Source: JBHWPB01 sp043424675 | GTDB taxonomy: Bacteria > Bacillota > Bacilli > Lactobacillales > Carnobacteriaceae_A | Direction of reading: 5' to 3' | DNA: 19,921 bases | NCBI GenBank assembly: GCA_043424675.1 | Contig: JBHWPB010000076.1 | Coordinates: forward strand, 1-19,921 | Shown here: one piece after another, positions 1-6,862 of the stretch | Layout: the number at the start of each line of letters is the position of its first letter | Position numbering within the stretch: position 1 is the first letter of the stretch | The notes under the pieces: model-generated | What the model was told of the DNA's origin: nothing | Database searches by the model: none | The model's input: only the letters and a program-made list of their open reading frames with translations | Position numbers and translations under genes: made by a program

Positions 1-1
1 T

Positions 2-520
2 CAAAATACAGAAAAGATTCCCACAGATGAATCTTTTGTCTTGGTAGCGCCACATGTCACTTGGTTAGATCCGGTTTTCCTCGCTCTGTCTGTTTCACCT
101 CATGAACTGTTTTTCATTGCTAAAAAAGAGTTAGAAGATAAAGCACTGCTACGCTGGCTGATGAAACATATCAAAATCATTTTAGTCGATAGAGACAATC
201 CAGGGCCCAGCGTGATCAAGGAACCAGTCCGCGTCTTGAAAGAAGACGAAAAAAATCTGCTTATGTTTCCAAGTGGTACGCGACATTCGAAAGATTTAAA
301 GGGCGGAGCCTTAACTATCGCCCGTTTAAGCAAAAAGCCAATTTTGCCTGCTGTGTATGTAGGGCCTAGAACTTTAACAGATGTCTTCAAAAGAGAAAAA
401 GTTACAGTACGTTTCGGTGAGCCGTTTTATCCGGGAAACCGCAAGGATACTGAAGCAGACACTGAAAAAATGATGAAATCATTTAAAAGCTTGTATGAAG
501 AAATCAATACACAATCTTGA
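2..520 (+). CDS. plsC: 1-acyl-sn-glycerol-3-phosphate acyltransferase, 3' part
   Basis: Partial gene: the frame is open to the left edge, so the N-terminus (about 25-40 residues, from the usual family length near 200) lies outside the window. PlsC-type enzymes add a second acyl chain to lysophosphatidic acid to make phosphatidic acid at the inner face of the membrane. The visible part has the family motifs in order: the catalytic HX4D box (HVTWLD) about 18 residues in, the acceptor-binding FPSGTR block (family FPEGTR, here with Ser for Glu), and a downstream PILPAVYVG block. A TTG at 41 could be mistaken for a start, but the conserved reading continues upstream of it (…EKIPTDESFVLVAPH), so it is internal. 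The gene is transcribed towards the ABC exporter genes and ends just before a bidirectional terminator. The family call is firm; acyl-donor preference cannot be read. Confidence 0.88.
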   Translation, partial: QNTEKIPTDESFVLVAPHVTWLDPVFLALSVSPHELFFIAKKELEDKALLRWLMKHIKIILVDRDNPGPSVIKEPVRVLKEDEKNLLMFPSGTRHSKDLKGGALTIARLSKKPILPAVYVGPRTLTDVFKREKVTVRFGEPFYPGNRKDTEADTEKMMKSFKSLYEEINTQS

Positions 521-544
521 AAAGATAAATCCTTATATCCTGAT

Positions 545-587
545 AAAAAGCTGGAATACATATTTGAATGTACTCCAGCTTTTTTTG
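545..587. terminator. Bidirectional Rho-independent terminator
   Basis: A 13-bp stem (arms 549-561 and 568-580) with a 6-base loop has AAAA on its left and a T7 run on its right. One position is an A/C mismatch when read on + and a G-U pair when read on minus. It lies between convergent plsC and the ABC exporter gene and probably ends both transcripts. Confidence 0.85.
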
Positions 588-617
588 TATTATAGTTTAG
601 TGTTGTTCGAAAAAAAG

Positions 618-2417
618 TTAACTCTTTGCTACGTTTTGCAGTTCGTACATCTCTTTATAGATGCCGCCGTATTCGATAAGCTCATCGTGTGTTCCTCTTT
701 CAACGATACGACCGTGATCGAGGACTAAGATAAGATTGGCGTCGCGGATGGTTGAGAGACGATGAGCAATTGCGATAGTTGTACGGCCCTCACGCATCTT
801 GCCAAGACCTTCTTGGATAAGTGATTCCGTTTCTGTATCGATATTAGCAGTAGCTTCATCTAAGATAAGGATGGTCGGATCTTGTGCGATGGTGCTCGCA
901 AAAGAAATAAGTTGTCTCTGTCCGCTAGAATAAGATTGTCCGCGTTCACTGACTCGCTGGTCATACCCCTCGTCTAATGTAGCTATAAATTCATCTGCCT
1001 GCACAAATTCAGCTGCATCTCGGATCTCTTCATCCGTAATGCTTTCATCATACAGTCTGATATTATCTTTAATCGTGCCATAAAATAAGAAAGGGTCTTG
1101 AATAACCAAACCGAGGTGTCCCCTCAGCTCTTCTATAGGATAGTCACGGATGGAGCGACCATCAATCCTTACTTCTCCTTTTTGAAACTCATAGAATCGC
1201 ATTAAGATGTTGATAATAGAACTTTTACCGCTCCCTGTCTGTCCCACTAAAGCGACCGTTTCTCCAGGTTCAGCTGTGAAGGTAATGTCATGTAAAACAT
1301 ATTCTTCATCGTCGTAAGAGAAACTGACATTATCGAATTCGATTTTACCTTCCGTAATCTCATAATCTGTCGCTTCGTTTTGTTCTGGTGCATACTCGTC
1401 TGCATCCACCACGCGCAGGATGCGTTCTGCAGAAATCACGCCGTCTTGAAAGAGGCTTAAATTATCCATCAATCGTGTCAATGGGTTAAATAAGTTACTA
1501 GCATAACTTGTGAAAGCATAGATGACACCAACCTCAATAAAACCAACAAAAGACCGCCCACCAAACAGTCCTAAAATAACTACGATGGAGAGCGCGTAGA
1601 AGAGATCTACGACAGGACTCAGGAGCGTCGCATTCAACTTAGTCATCGAAAATCGCGCTTGGAAGTGTTCGCCATTTATTTCTTCAAATTCATCTTGAAA
1701 ACGCTTTTCCTGTCTAAATTGTTGGATAATGGATATTCCGTTAATCGATTCGGACAATTTAGTGTTCAAGATACTGTTCGTCCCTTTAATCTTTTGATAG
1801 AGACTCGTACTATATTTTTGATAGATATGAGCAACGATTGCGACTACCGGAAGAAAGAGTAAGATCCATAAAGTTACTTCGACATCTAAAAGCAGCATAG
1901 CTCCAATAGAAGTCATAATTCCAAAGACACTTCTTATAACAACAAGAAAAACATCCCAAAAGTTTTTCATAGCTTCTGTATCATTGGTCACTCTTGTTAC
2001 AATCCAACCGACAGAGGTCTGGTCAAACCAGCGCATACCAAGTGTATGAATCTTTTCATACAAGCTGTCACGGATATTTTTAATAGTTTTTTCTGAAGCC
2101 ATCCGGTAGAGATAGAGATTAAAAAACCAAGCAACAGCTTTGACAAGAGAAATCAGAAAATAGAGACCAGCAAAGATGAAAAGGACTTGCAGAGATAGGA
2201 TATCTTCAGCTAAATAGTCGTCAATGAGAATCTGAACCACTCTAGGCAACACAACGTTTGTCAGAGAGACAATCAGTCCTAGAGTAATTGCGATAATAAA
2301 TGTCCATTTATAAGGCGAAGCAAACTTGATGATGCGACGGACAATATTCATCTGATCTCTAAAGGGTATAGAATAACTCTCGGTAAAGCGGTCTTCTCTC
2401 GAATTTGATTCTGCCAT
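618..2417 (-). CDS. ABC exporter half-transporter, subunit with catalytic glutamate (BmrD/LmrD/YfiC type)
   Basis: A 599-residue half-transporter with an N-terminal six-helix membrane domain (about 30-320) fused to an ATP-binding domain (about 358-590). Visible motifs are Walker A GQTGSGKS (392-399), Q-loop Gln440, a degenerate signature YSSGQ (496-500, normally LSGGQ), Walker B ILILD followed by the catalytic Glu521, and H-loop His552. Its partner is encoded immediately upstream: the ATG of this gene shares one base with the partner's TAA stop, so translation is probably coupled. Canonical Walker B here combined with a degenerate signature is the pattern of the D subunit in heterodimeric exporters such as BmrCD and LmrCD. 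Such pairs export drugs, peptides or lipids; the substrate cannot be told from sequence. It is the last gene of its operon. Confidence 0.93.
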   Translation of the reverse strand: MAESNSREDRFTESYSIPFRDQMNIVRRIIKFASPYKWTFIIAITLGLIVSLTNVVLPRVVQILIDDYLAEDILSLQVLFIFAGLYFLISLVKAVAWFFNLYLYRMASEKTIKNIRDSLYEKIHTLGMRWFDQTSVGWIVTRVTNDTEAMKNFWDVFLVVIRSVFGIMTSIGAMLLLDVEVTLWILLFLPVVAIVAHIYQKYSTSLYQKIKGTNSILNTKLSESINGISIIQQFRQEKRFQDEFEEINGEHFQARFSMTKLNATLLSPVVDLFYALSIVVILGLFGGRSFVGFIEVGVIYAFTSYASNLFNPLTRLMDNLSLFQDGVISAERILRVVDADEYAPEQNEATDYEITEGKIEFDNVSFSYDDEEYVLHDITFTAEPGETVALVGQTGSGKSSIINILMRFYEFQKGEVRIDGRSIRDYPIEELRGHLGLVIQDPFLFYGTIKDNIRLYDESITDEEIRDAAEFVQADEFIATLDEGYDQRVSERGQSYSSGQRQLISFASTIAQDPTILILDEATANIDTETESLIQEGLGKMREGRTTIAIAHRLSTIRDANLILVLDHGRIVERGTHDELIEYGGIYKEMYELQNVAKS

Positions 2418-4168
2418 TACGCCTCACCCCCTAGAGGTCCCTGTTCGAGTTGCTGCTGGTTGTACATCCTGCGGTACCAGGTATCTTCTTGTATTAACTC
2501 TTCATGCGTTCCACGCTCGGTAATTCTACCTTCATCCATCACTATAATTTCATCTGCACGCATAACACTTGAAATTCTATGCGCAGAAATTATGGTGGTT
2601 TGATTTGACCGGACTTCTTTTAACTTTCTTAAGATTTCTTCTTCTGTCTCCGCATCTACAGCAGACAGCGAATCATCTAAAATCAAAAGCTCTGGGTTCG
2701 TGATAAGCGCACGAGCAATAGCGACTCTCTGTTTTTGTCCACCAGAAAGTGTTACGCCCCGCTCACCCACCGTGGTCTCATAACCGTCTCTGAATTCTAA
2801 GATATCCTCATGAATGTCTGCTATTCTAGCGGCTTGCTGGACTTCTTCCATTGGTAAATCTGGATTTGAGAAACGAATATTTCCAGCAATCGTGTCTGAG
2901 AATAAAAAGTTTTCTTGTGGGACATAACCGATTTGTTTTAAGAGCGCATCGAGTGAATACTCTTTGACATCGTACCCCCCAAACATAATCTGACCTTCGT
3001 AGTTATCGTATTCTCTTAACAGCAGCTTGAACAAGGTCGTTTTTCCTGAGCCCGTCCTTCCAACGACTCCCAAGGTTTGCCCTTTCTCAAGCTCAAAGTG
3101 AACATCGTCTAAGACAATCTCATCTCCTGCAGGATATGAAAATTGATTAATATGATAGCGCAAGTCACCCGAAGCAGGGATTGTAACGGCCCCTTCTTCT
3201 TCAATAATCGAACTCTCTTCGTCCATCAAATCATTAATTCTTTCATAACTCGCATTTCCACGTTCAAGTAGATTAAACAACTGTCCTGTTGCCAGCATGG
3301 GCCAAACTAACATACCTATATAATTGATAAAGGTCACAAAATCTCCGATAGTAATTTCGTTTATCATGACTAAGTAGCCACCGAATATAATCGTAATGAC
3401 GTTAGACAATCCTATAATTACCGTAATCATTGGATCGATAAGCGAGCTCAGCTGGTAGACGGACTGATTTTTATCGACGTTATCTTTTGTCTGTTCTCTG
3501 AAAGATTCAGTATCTTCTTCTTCTTGACCAAATGATTTGATTACTTTCATTCCTTGGATACTTTCCTGTACCTTGTTGTTCATATTAGAGAAAGCAGCCT
3601 GCGCCACTCTGTAACGATGGTGGAGTTTCTGCCCGATGACGCGAATGCCAAGAGCCAAGAAAAAAAGCGGGAGCATCGCAGCAAGTGTCAATCTGATATC
3701 CACTACAATAATCATTGCAATGATTGTGGTCAATCCTACACTAAAGATATCGGCCACCATCAAAATACCGCCGCCTGCCACCATTCTGACATTGTTCAGA
3801 TCGTTGGTCGCGTGAGCCATTAAATCTCCGGTACGGTATTTATCATAGAACTCCCCATCCATCTCCATAAAATGATTGTATAGTCTTTGCCGGATGATGT
3901 ATTGAAGTCGAGAAGCGTTGCCCCAAATATTCAGTCTCCAGATGTACCTCAATGCATACTGCGCGGCTGCAATAAGAACGAGCACAACGATCCAAGTTAT
4001 TAGGATCTGTGGAGTTAAGGCGTTTTGGGCAATTTCATCGACAACAATCCCTATAATCCTAGATGGAAAGACGTTCAATATCGCTACAAATAATAGGGCT
4101 AAAATCCCTGCTGCATAACTTTTTTTCTCTCTGTTAAAAAACCAATTCAGCTTCTTAAATATCTCCAT
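2417..4168 (-). CDS. ABC exporter half-transporter, subunit with degenerate ATP site (BmrC/LmrC/YfiB type)
   Basis: A 583-residue half-transporter with six predicted membrane helices (about 18-300) and a C-terminal ATPase domain. Walker A is GRTGSGKT (370-377) and the signature is a perfect LSGGQ (474-478). Walker B LLILD (494-498) is followed by Asp499 instead of the catalytic Glu, and the H-loop is His530. The complementary defects of the two subunits imply a heterodimer with one hydrolytic site (this LSGGQ facing the partner's Walker A/B) and one degenerate site, as established for BmrCD, LmrCD and TM287/288. The gene starts 45 nt after the yneF stop with AGGAG just upstream, and I see no clear terminator or promoter in the gap, so it probably reads from the ynzC side. 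Substrate unknown. Confidence 0.93.
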   Translation of the reverse strand: MEIFKKLNWFFNREKKSYAAGILALLFVAILNVFPSRIIGIVVDEIAQNALTPQILITWIVVLVLIAAAQYALRYIWRLNIWGNASRLQYIIRQRLYNHFMEMDGEFYDKYRTGDLMAHATNDLNNVRMVAGGGILMVADIFSVGLTTIIAMIIVVDIRLTLAAMLPLFFLALGIRVIGQKLHHRYRVAQAAFSNMNNKVQESIQGMKVIKSFGQEEEDTESFREQTKDNVDKNQSVYQLSSLIDPMITVIIGLSNVITIIFGGYLVMINEITIGDFVTFINYIGMLVWPMLATGQLFNLLERGNASYERINDLMDEESSIIEEEGAVTIPASGDLRYHINQFSYPAGDEIVLDDVHFELEKGQTLGVVGRTGSGKTTLFKLLLREYDNYEGQIMFGGYDVKEYSLDALLKQIGYVPQENFLFSDTIAGNIRFSNPDLPMEEVQQAARIADIHEDILEFRDGYETTVGERGVTLSGGQKQRVAIARALITNPELLILDDSLSAVDAETEEEILRKLKEVRSNQTTIISAHRISSVMRADEIIVMDEGRITERGTHEELIQEDTWYRRMYNQQQLEQGPLGGEA

Positions 4169-4213
4169 TTACTTCGTCTCCTAACAAATATGGATGGTAG
4201 AGAAGCAGTCCTT

Positions 4214-4444
4214 TTATTCCATGTTGTCATCCATATTTCTGCGCATCGATTTCATAATTTGCTGAACTTTCTTTTCAGAAGGTTTTTGTCCCATCTGCAT
4301 CATCATCATGCGAAGTGTGTTTTCATCAATCGGAGGATTTTTCTTAAAATAATCCTTCATATAATTACGAGCAAGATAGAAACCTCCAATAAGTCCTCCG
4401 ACAAGTGCAACGATTATTAATAAAATAGCTAACCATAGATCCAT
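4214..4444 (-). CDS. yneF: YneF family (UPF0154) small membrane protein
   Basis: A 76-residue protein with one N-terminal hydrophobic segment (about 4-25) containing a GGLIGGFYLAR motif, then a charged cytoplasmic part with the family block PPIDENTLRMMMMQMGQKPS. Length and both blocks match the YneF/UPF0154 family found across Bacillota, whose molecular role is not established. The start codon directly follows the ynzC stop (TAAATG); its ribosome binding site AAAGGAG lies inside the ynzC coding end, which indicates coupled expression. In B. subtilis yneF also lies in the lexA region, a few genes from ynzC. Confidence 0.9.
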   Translation of the reverse strand: MDLWLAILLIIVALVGGLIGGFYLARNYMKDYFKKNPPIDENTLRMMMMQMGQKPSEKKVQQIMKSMRRNMDDNME

Positions 4445-4714
4445 TTATTTATTCTCCTTTTCGGTATCTTCTAAGTGACGATTGTGTATTCTTTTTTCTT
4501 TTTGAACTTTCTTAAGTTTACTTGGTGTCACATCTTTTCCTTCAGGGTCTATAATTTTCATCCCTTCGAGTTCTTTTTCAAAAGAAGATCTGAAGGCTTT
4601 GAGATAGGCTTTTCGCAAGCGTTTTTGTTCTTTTTTCTCTTCCTCTGTCAACTCTTCTTTTTTCGCTTTATTAGCAAGTTCATTGATTCTCTCTAATAAA
4701 TCATCGTGAAGCAT
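4445..4714 (-). CDS. ynzC: YnzC family (DUF896, UPF0291) protein
   Basis: An 89-residue, highly charged, predicted helical protein. The N-terminal half, ERINELANKAKKEELTEEE, and the later IDPEGKDVTPSKL are diagnostic of DUF896/YnzC, a family seen as a two-helix hairpin in the B. subtilis protein. The start ATG is set by AGGAGGT (4722-4728) seven bases upstream. In B. subtilis ynzC is the third gene of the SOS operon yneA-yneB-ynzC, divergent from lexA. Here it is the first gene and faces lexA directly, so yneA (the SOS division inhibitor) and yneB are absent from this place. Function is unknown; SOS control is plausible from position but depends on which promoter drives it. Confidence 0.9.
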   Translation of the reverse strand: MLHDDLLERINELANKAKKEELTEEEKKEQKRLRKAYLKAFRSSFEKELEGMKIIDPEGKDVTPSKLKKVQKEKRIHNRHLEDTEKENK

Positions 4715-4778
4715 AGATACAACCTCCTCTTACAAATTTCGTCATGTTTTACTTTACATGATAAATTATTATTTTGCC

Positions 4779-4808
4779 ATTATCTAATTTTGTTTAACTC
4801 TTTCTAAA
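4779..4808 (-). promoter_or_regulatory. Candidate ynzC operon promoter
   Basis: On minus, TTTAGA (4803-4808) and GATAAT (4779-4784) are separated by 18 bases and lie about 65 bases before the ynzC start. The boxes match consensus at 4/6 and 5/6. The LexA box would then lie just upstream of the -35. The region is A+T-rich, so other choices are possible. Confidence 0.35.
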
Positions 4809-4823
4809 TACAAAATGGCAATG

Positions 4824-4837
4824 CGAACGTTTGTTTG
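4824..4837. promoter_or_regulatory. LexA (SOS) box
   Basis: The 14-mer CGAACGTTTGTTTG matches the Gram-positive SOS box CGAACRNRYGTTYG at 13 of 14 positions (mismatch at position 8). It lies between divergent ynzC and lexA and touches the probable lexA -35, as expected for LexA autorepression. Confidence 0.9.
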
Positions 4838-4863
4838 AATAATAATACAAATTATGATAGTAT
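4835..4863 (+). promoter_or_regulatory. Probable lexA promoter
   Basis: TTGAAT (4835-4840), 17 bases, then TAGTAT (4858-4863). An alternative is TTGTTT (4831-4836) with TATGAT (4853-4858). Either choice is overlapped by the LexA box, so LexA bound there would block RNA polymerase. Confidence 0.6.
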
Positions 4864-4902
4864 TGGAATGAATTATAAGTTCAACTGAAAGGTGTGAAAA
4901 AA

Positions 4903-5529
4903 GTGATTAAACCCAACTCAAGACAATATGAAATATTAGAAACAATCTATAAAGCAATTGAAAAAAAAGGGTTCCCCCCTACTGTTCGCGAGATAGGCAA
5001 AGCTGTTGAACTTTCCTCAACATCTACCGTTCATGGCCATCTTTCTCGTCTCGAAGAAAATGGCTACATCAAACGTGACCCCTCAAGCCCTAGAGCCATT
5101 GAAATAACAGTGCAGGGATTGGATACTCTAGATAAGAATCCTCAAAGTGATATGATTCCTATCCTGGGAACAGTAACTGCTGGTGAGCCTATTACAGCTA
5201 TTGAAGATGCAGAAGACTTTTTCCCGCTCCCTGATGAATTGAAAACTAAAGAACAGATTTTATTTATGCTCAATATACGCGGGGATAGTATGGTGGAAGC
5301 CGGAATATTAGACGGCGATTATGTCATCGTGCAGCAGCAATCGAGTGCATATAATGGCGACATCGTCATTGCGATGACTGACGATAACGAAGCAACATGC
5401 AAAAGATTTTATCGAGAAGATGATTATATCAGGCTTCAACCTGAAAACAAAGCCATGGATCCGATTATAATAGATGATGTTTCTATCCTTGGAAAAGTTG
5501 TCAGTTTGTATCGACCATCGCTTTATTAA
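4903..5529 (+). CDS. lexA: SOS repressor LexA
   Basis: LexA represses DNA-damage genes and cleaves itself when activated by RecA filaments. A 208-residue product from the GTG at 4903 has an N-terminal winged-helix domain (1-65; PTVREIGKAVELSS with STVHGHLSRL) and a C-terminal S24 peptidase domain. The cleavage bond is Ala93-Gly94 in TVTAGEP, the nucleophile is Ser129 in RGDSM and the general base is Lys167 in ATCKRFY. Another in-frame GTG at 4894 exists, but the AAAGG element (4888-4892) is only one base from it and ten bases from 4903. From 4903 the protein begins MIKPNSRQYEIL, which aligns with the B. subtilis start MTKLSKRQLDIL. The gene is divergent from ynzC and probably autoregulated through the LexA box. 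Confidence 0.95.
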   Translation: MIKPNSRQYEILETIYKAIEKKGFPPTVREIGKAVELSSTSTVHGHLSRLEENGYIKRDPSSPRAIEITVQGLDTLDKNPQSDMIPILGTVTAGEPITAIEDAEDFFPLPDELKTKEQILFMLNIRGDSMVEAGILDGDYVIVQQQSSAYNGDIVIAMTDDNEATCKRFYREDDYIRLQPENKAMDPIIIDDVSILGKVVSLYRPSLY

Positions 5530-5552
5530 AAATAAACATTGAATCTTATCAG

Positions 5553-5576
5553 CGAATCCACATGGGTTCGTTTTTT
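5553..5576 (+). terminator. lexA terminator
   Basis: A 7-bp stem (5553-5559 with 5564-5570, one G-T pair) with loop ACAT is followed by T6, 24 bases after the lexA stop. Read on minus it has no T-run, so it serves lexA only. Confidence 0.8.
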
Positions 5577-5688
5577 CTATGAAGATACTCTTCTTTTATC
5601 TATAAAAAACTCCCTTACAATTAACACGCCATGTCAATATAATAAGGAAGCTTCTTTTAATAACACTATCCGATTCATTTTGCTTGTA

Positions 5689-6315
5689 TCATTGCAAGCT
5701 TTCCCCGTCTTTTTCCAGCGCTTCTCGAATTAAATCTACAGCTAAGTCTTTACGCTTAGTACCTTCAATAAGGTGCTTATCATTTACTAGCAGCGCTGGG
5801 ACAAGTGTGATGCCTTTTTTATTTATCCACTCAAAATCTTGTAACTCTTTTATTTCTGTTTGAGGATCTCTGAAAGCCTTCCCCCACTCATCAAGATCTA
5901 GAGAAGCATCTGAGATAAGAGCTTCAATGATTTCAATTTGACTGATATCTCTCACTTCTTCAAAAAAAGCAGATTGAAATAAATCTAATAAGTCCCAAGG
6001 ATCGCCTCCGATACTTACACCTGCTCGTATCGCGAGCATAGGAAGTCTGGAATCGGGATATTGAAAGGTAACTTCCTCTAGTTTGGAGACATTGAAACGT
6101 CTCTCTTCATCTATTCGGTTAGCCAACTCCCATTTGTTCCTCATCTCTTTCATACCACCGCGATCATATTTATCGGCTGAATAAGGTTTCCAGCGCAAGG
6201 GGAAGGAGCGATGAGTCACTTCTAAAGCAAGATATTCTGTTTTTATCTGACGCAATCTTCGCGACATAATAAAACAATGACCGCATAAAACATTATGAGT
6301 GAAAGTTATCTTCAT
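5689..6315 (-). CDS. DsbA/FrnE-like thiol-disulfide oxidoreductase family protein
   Basis: A 208-residue protein with a thioredoxin-type active site Cys11-Gly-His-Cys14 directly after the first strand (MKITFTHNVL). A long helical insertion follows, then a late strand ITLVPALLV in which Pro173 would be the cis-proline facing the CXXC. This architecture is that of the DsbA/FrnE (2-hydroxychromene isomerase-like) group. There is no signal peptide or membrane segment, so a cytoplasmic redox role is likely; partners are unknown. The start is supported by AAAGGATGT eight bases upstream. It lies 22 nt behind apt and probably shares the recJ-apt transcript. A clear terminator is not visible after it. 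The family call is good, the precise function is not. Confidence 0.8.
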   Translation of the reverse strand: MKITFTHNVLCGHCFIMSRRLRQIKTEYLALEVTHRSFPLRWKPYSADKYDRGGMKEMRNKWELANRIDEERRFNVSKLEEVTFQYPDSRLPMLAIRAGVSIGGDPWDLLDLFQSAFFEEVRDISQIEIIEALISDASLDLDEWGKAFRDPQTEIKELQDFEWINKKGITLVPALLVNDKHLIEGTKRKDLAVDLIREALEKDGESLQ

Positions 6316-6337
6316 TTTTTTACATCCTTTGAAAAGC

Positions 6338-6850
6338 TCAGTATTCTAATAAAGCAAATATATCGTAACCTGGTATTTTTTCTCTTCCTTTTAAATCGAC
6401 GAGTTCTATAAGAAATGCGCTGCCTACCACATTTCCACCCAGTTCTTCAACAAGTTCGATTGTAGCAGAAAGAGTTCCTCCAGTAGCTAGAAGATCATCT
6501 ACCACTAAAATATTCTGTCCCTCTTGAATAGCATCTGTGTGTATTTCTAAAGTATCATCTCCATATTCGAGACCGTAATCGACAGAGAGGGTTTCTCTTG
6601 GAAGCTTATCACTTTTTCTCGCTGGAGCGAACCCTATACCCAATTCATAAGCAACTGGGCAGCCGATAATAAATCCGCGGGCTTCTGGTCCGACAATCAT
6701 ATCGACGTCTTTTTTACGAGCATAGTCTGCTATTTCTTGAATAGCATATCGAAAGGCCTCACCATCTGACATGAGAGGGGTGATGTCACGGTAAGTTACA
6801 CCCGGCTCTGGAAAATCTTCTATACTTGCTATGTACTTACTTAAATCCAT
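6338..6850 (-). CDS. apt: Adenine phosphoribosyltransferase
   Basis: Converts adenine and PRPP to AMP and pyrophosphate in purine salvage, in the cytoplasm. The 170-residue length is typical. The N-terminus IEDFPEPGVTYRDITPL is the Apt-specific hood region, and the PRPP-binding loop is VVDDLLATGGT (116-126). GPEARGF (54-60) is the family substrate-pocket block. GGAGG lies close before the ATG. It starts 12 nt after the recJ stop, the recJ-apt order usual in Bacillota. In B. subtilis relA follows; here a thioredoxin-fold gene follows instead. Confidence 0.97.
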   Translation of the reverse strand: MDLSKYIASIEDFPEPGVTYRDITPLMSDGEAFRYAIQEIADYARKKDVDMIVGPEARGFIIGCPVAYELGIGFAPARKSDKLPRETLSVDYGLEYGDDTLEIHTDAIQEGQNILVVDDLLATGGTLSATIELVEELGGNVVGSAFLIELVDLKGREKIPGYDIFALLEY

Positions 6851-6862
6851 CTTCTTCCTCCA

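Noticed and set aside
41..43. TTG as start of a complete acyltransferase gene
   Set aside because: Conserved coding sequence continues upstream to the window edge, so the gene is cut by the window.
4810..4820. ACAAAATGGCA, repeated exactly at 18916-18926, with an inverted TTGCCATT at 4774-4781
   Set aside because: Words of 8-11 bases are expected to recur many times by chance in 20 kb of A+T-rich DNA.
5616..5640. A TTGACA on minus (5633-5638) downstream of the oxidoreductase gene, within an imperfect palindrome
   Set aside because: No -10 at a workable distance and no minus-strand gene follows before lexA's terminator.
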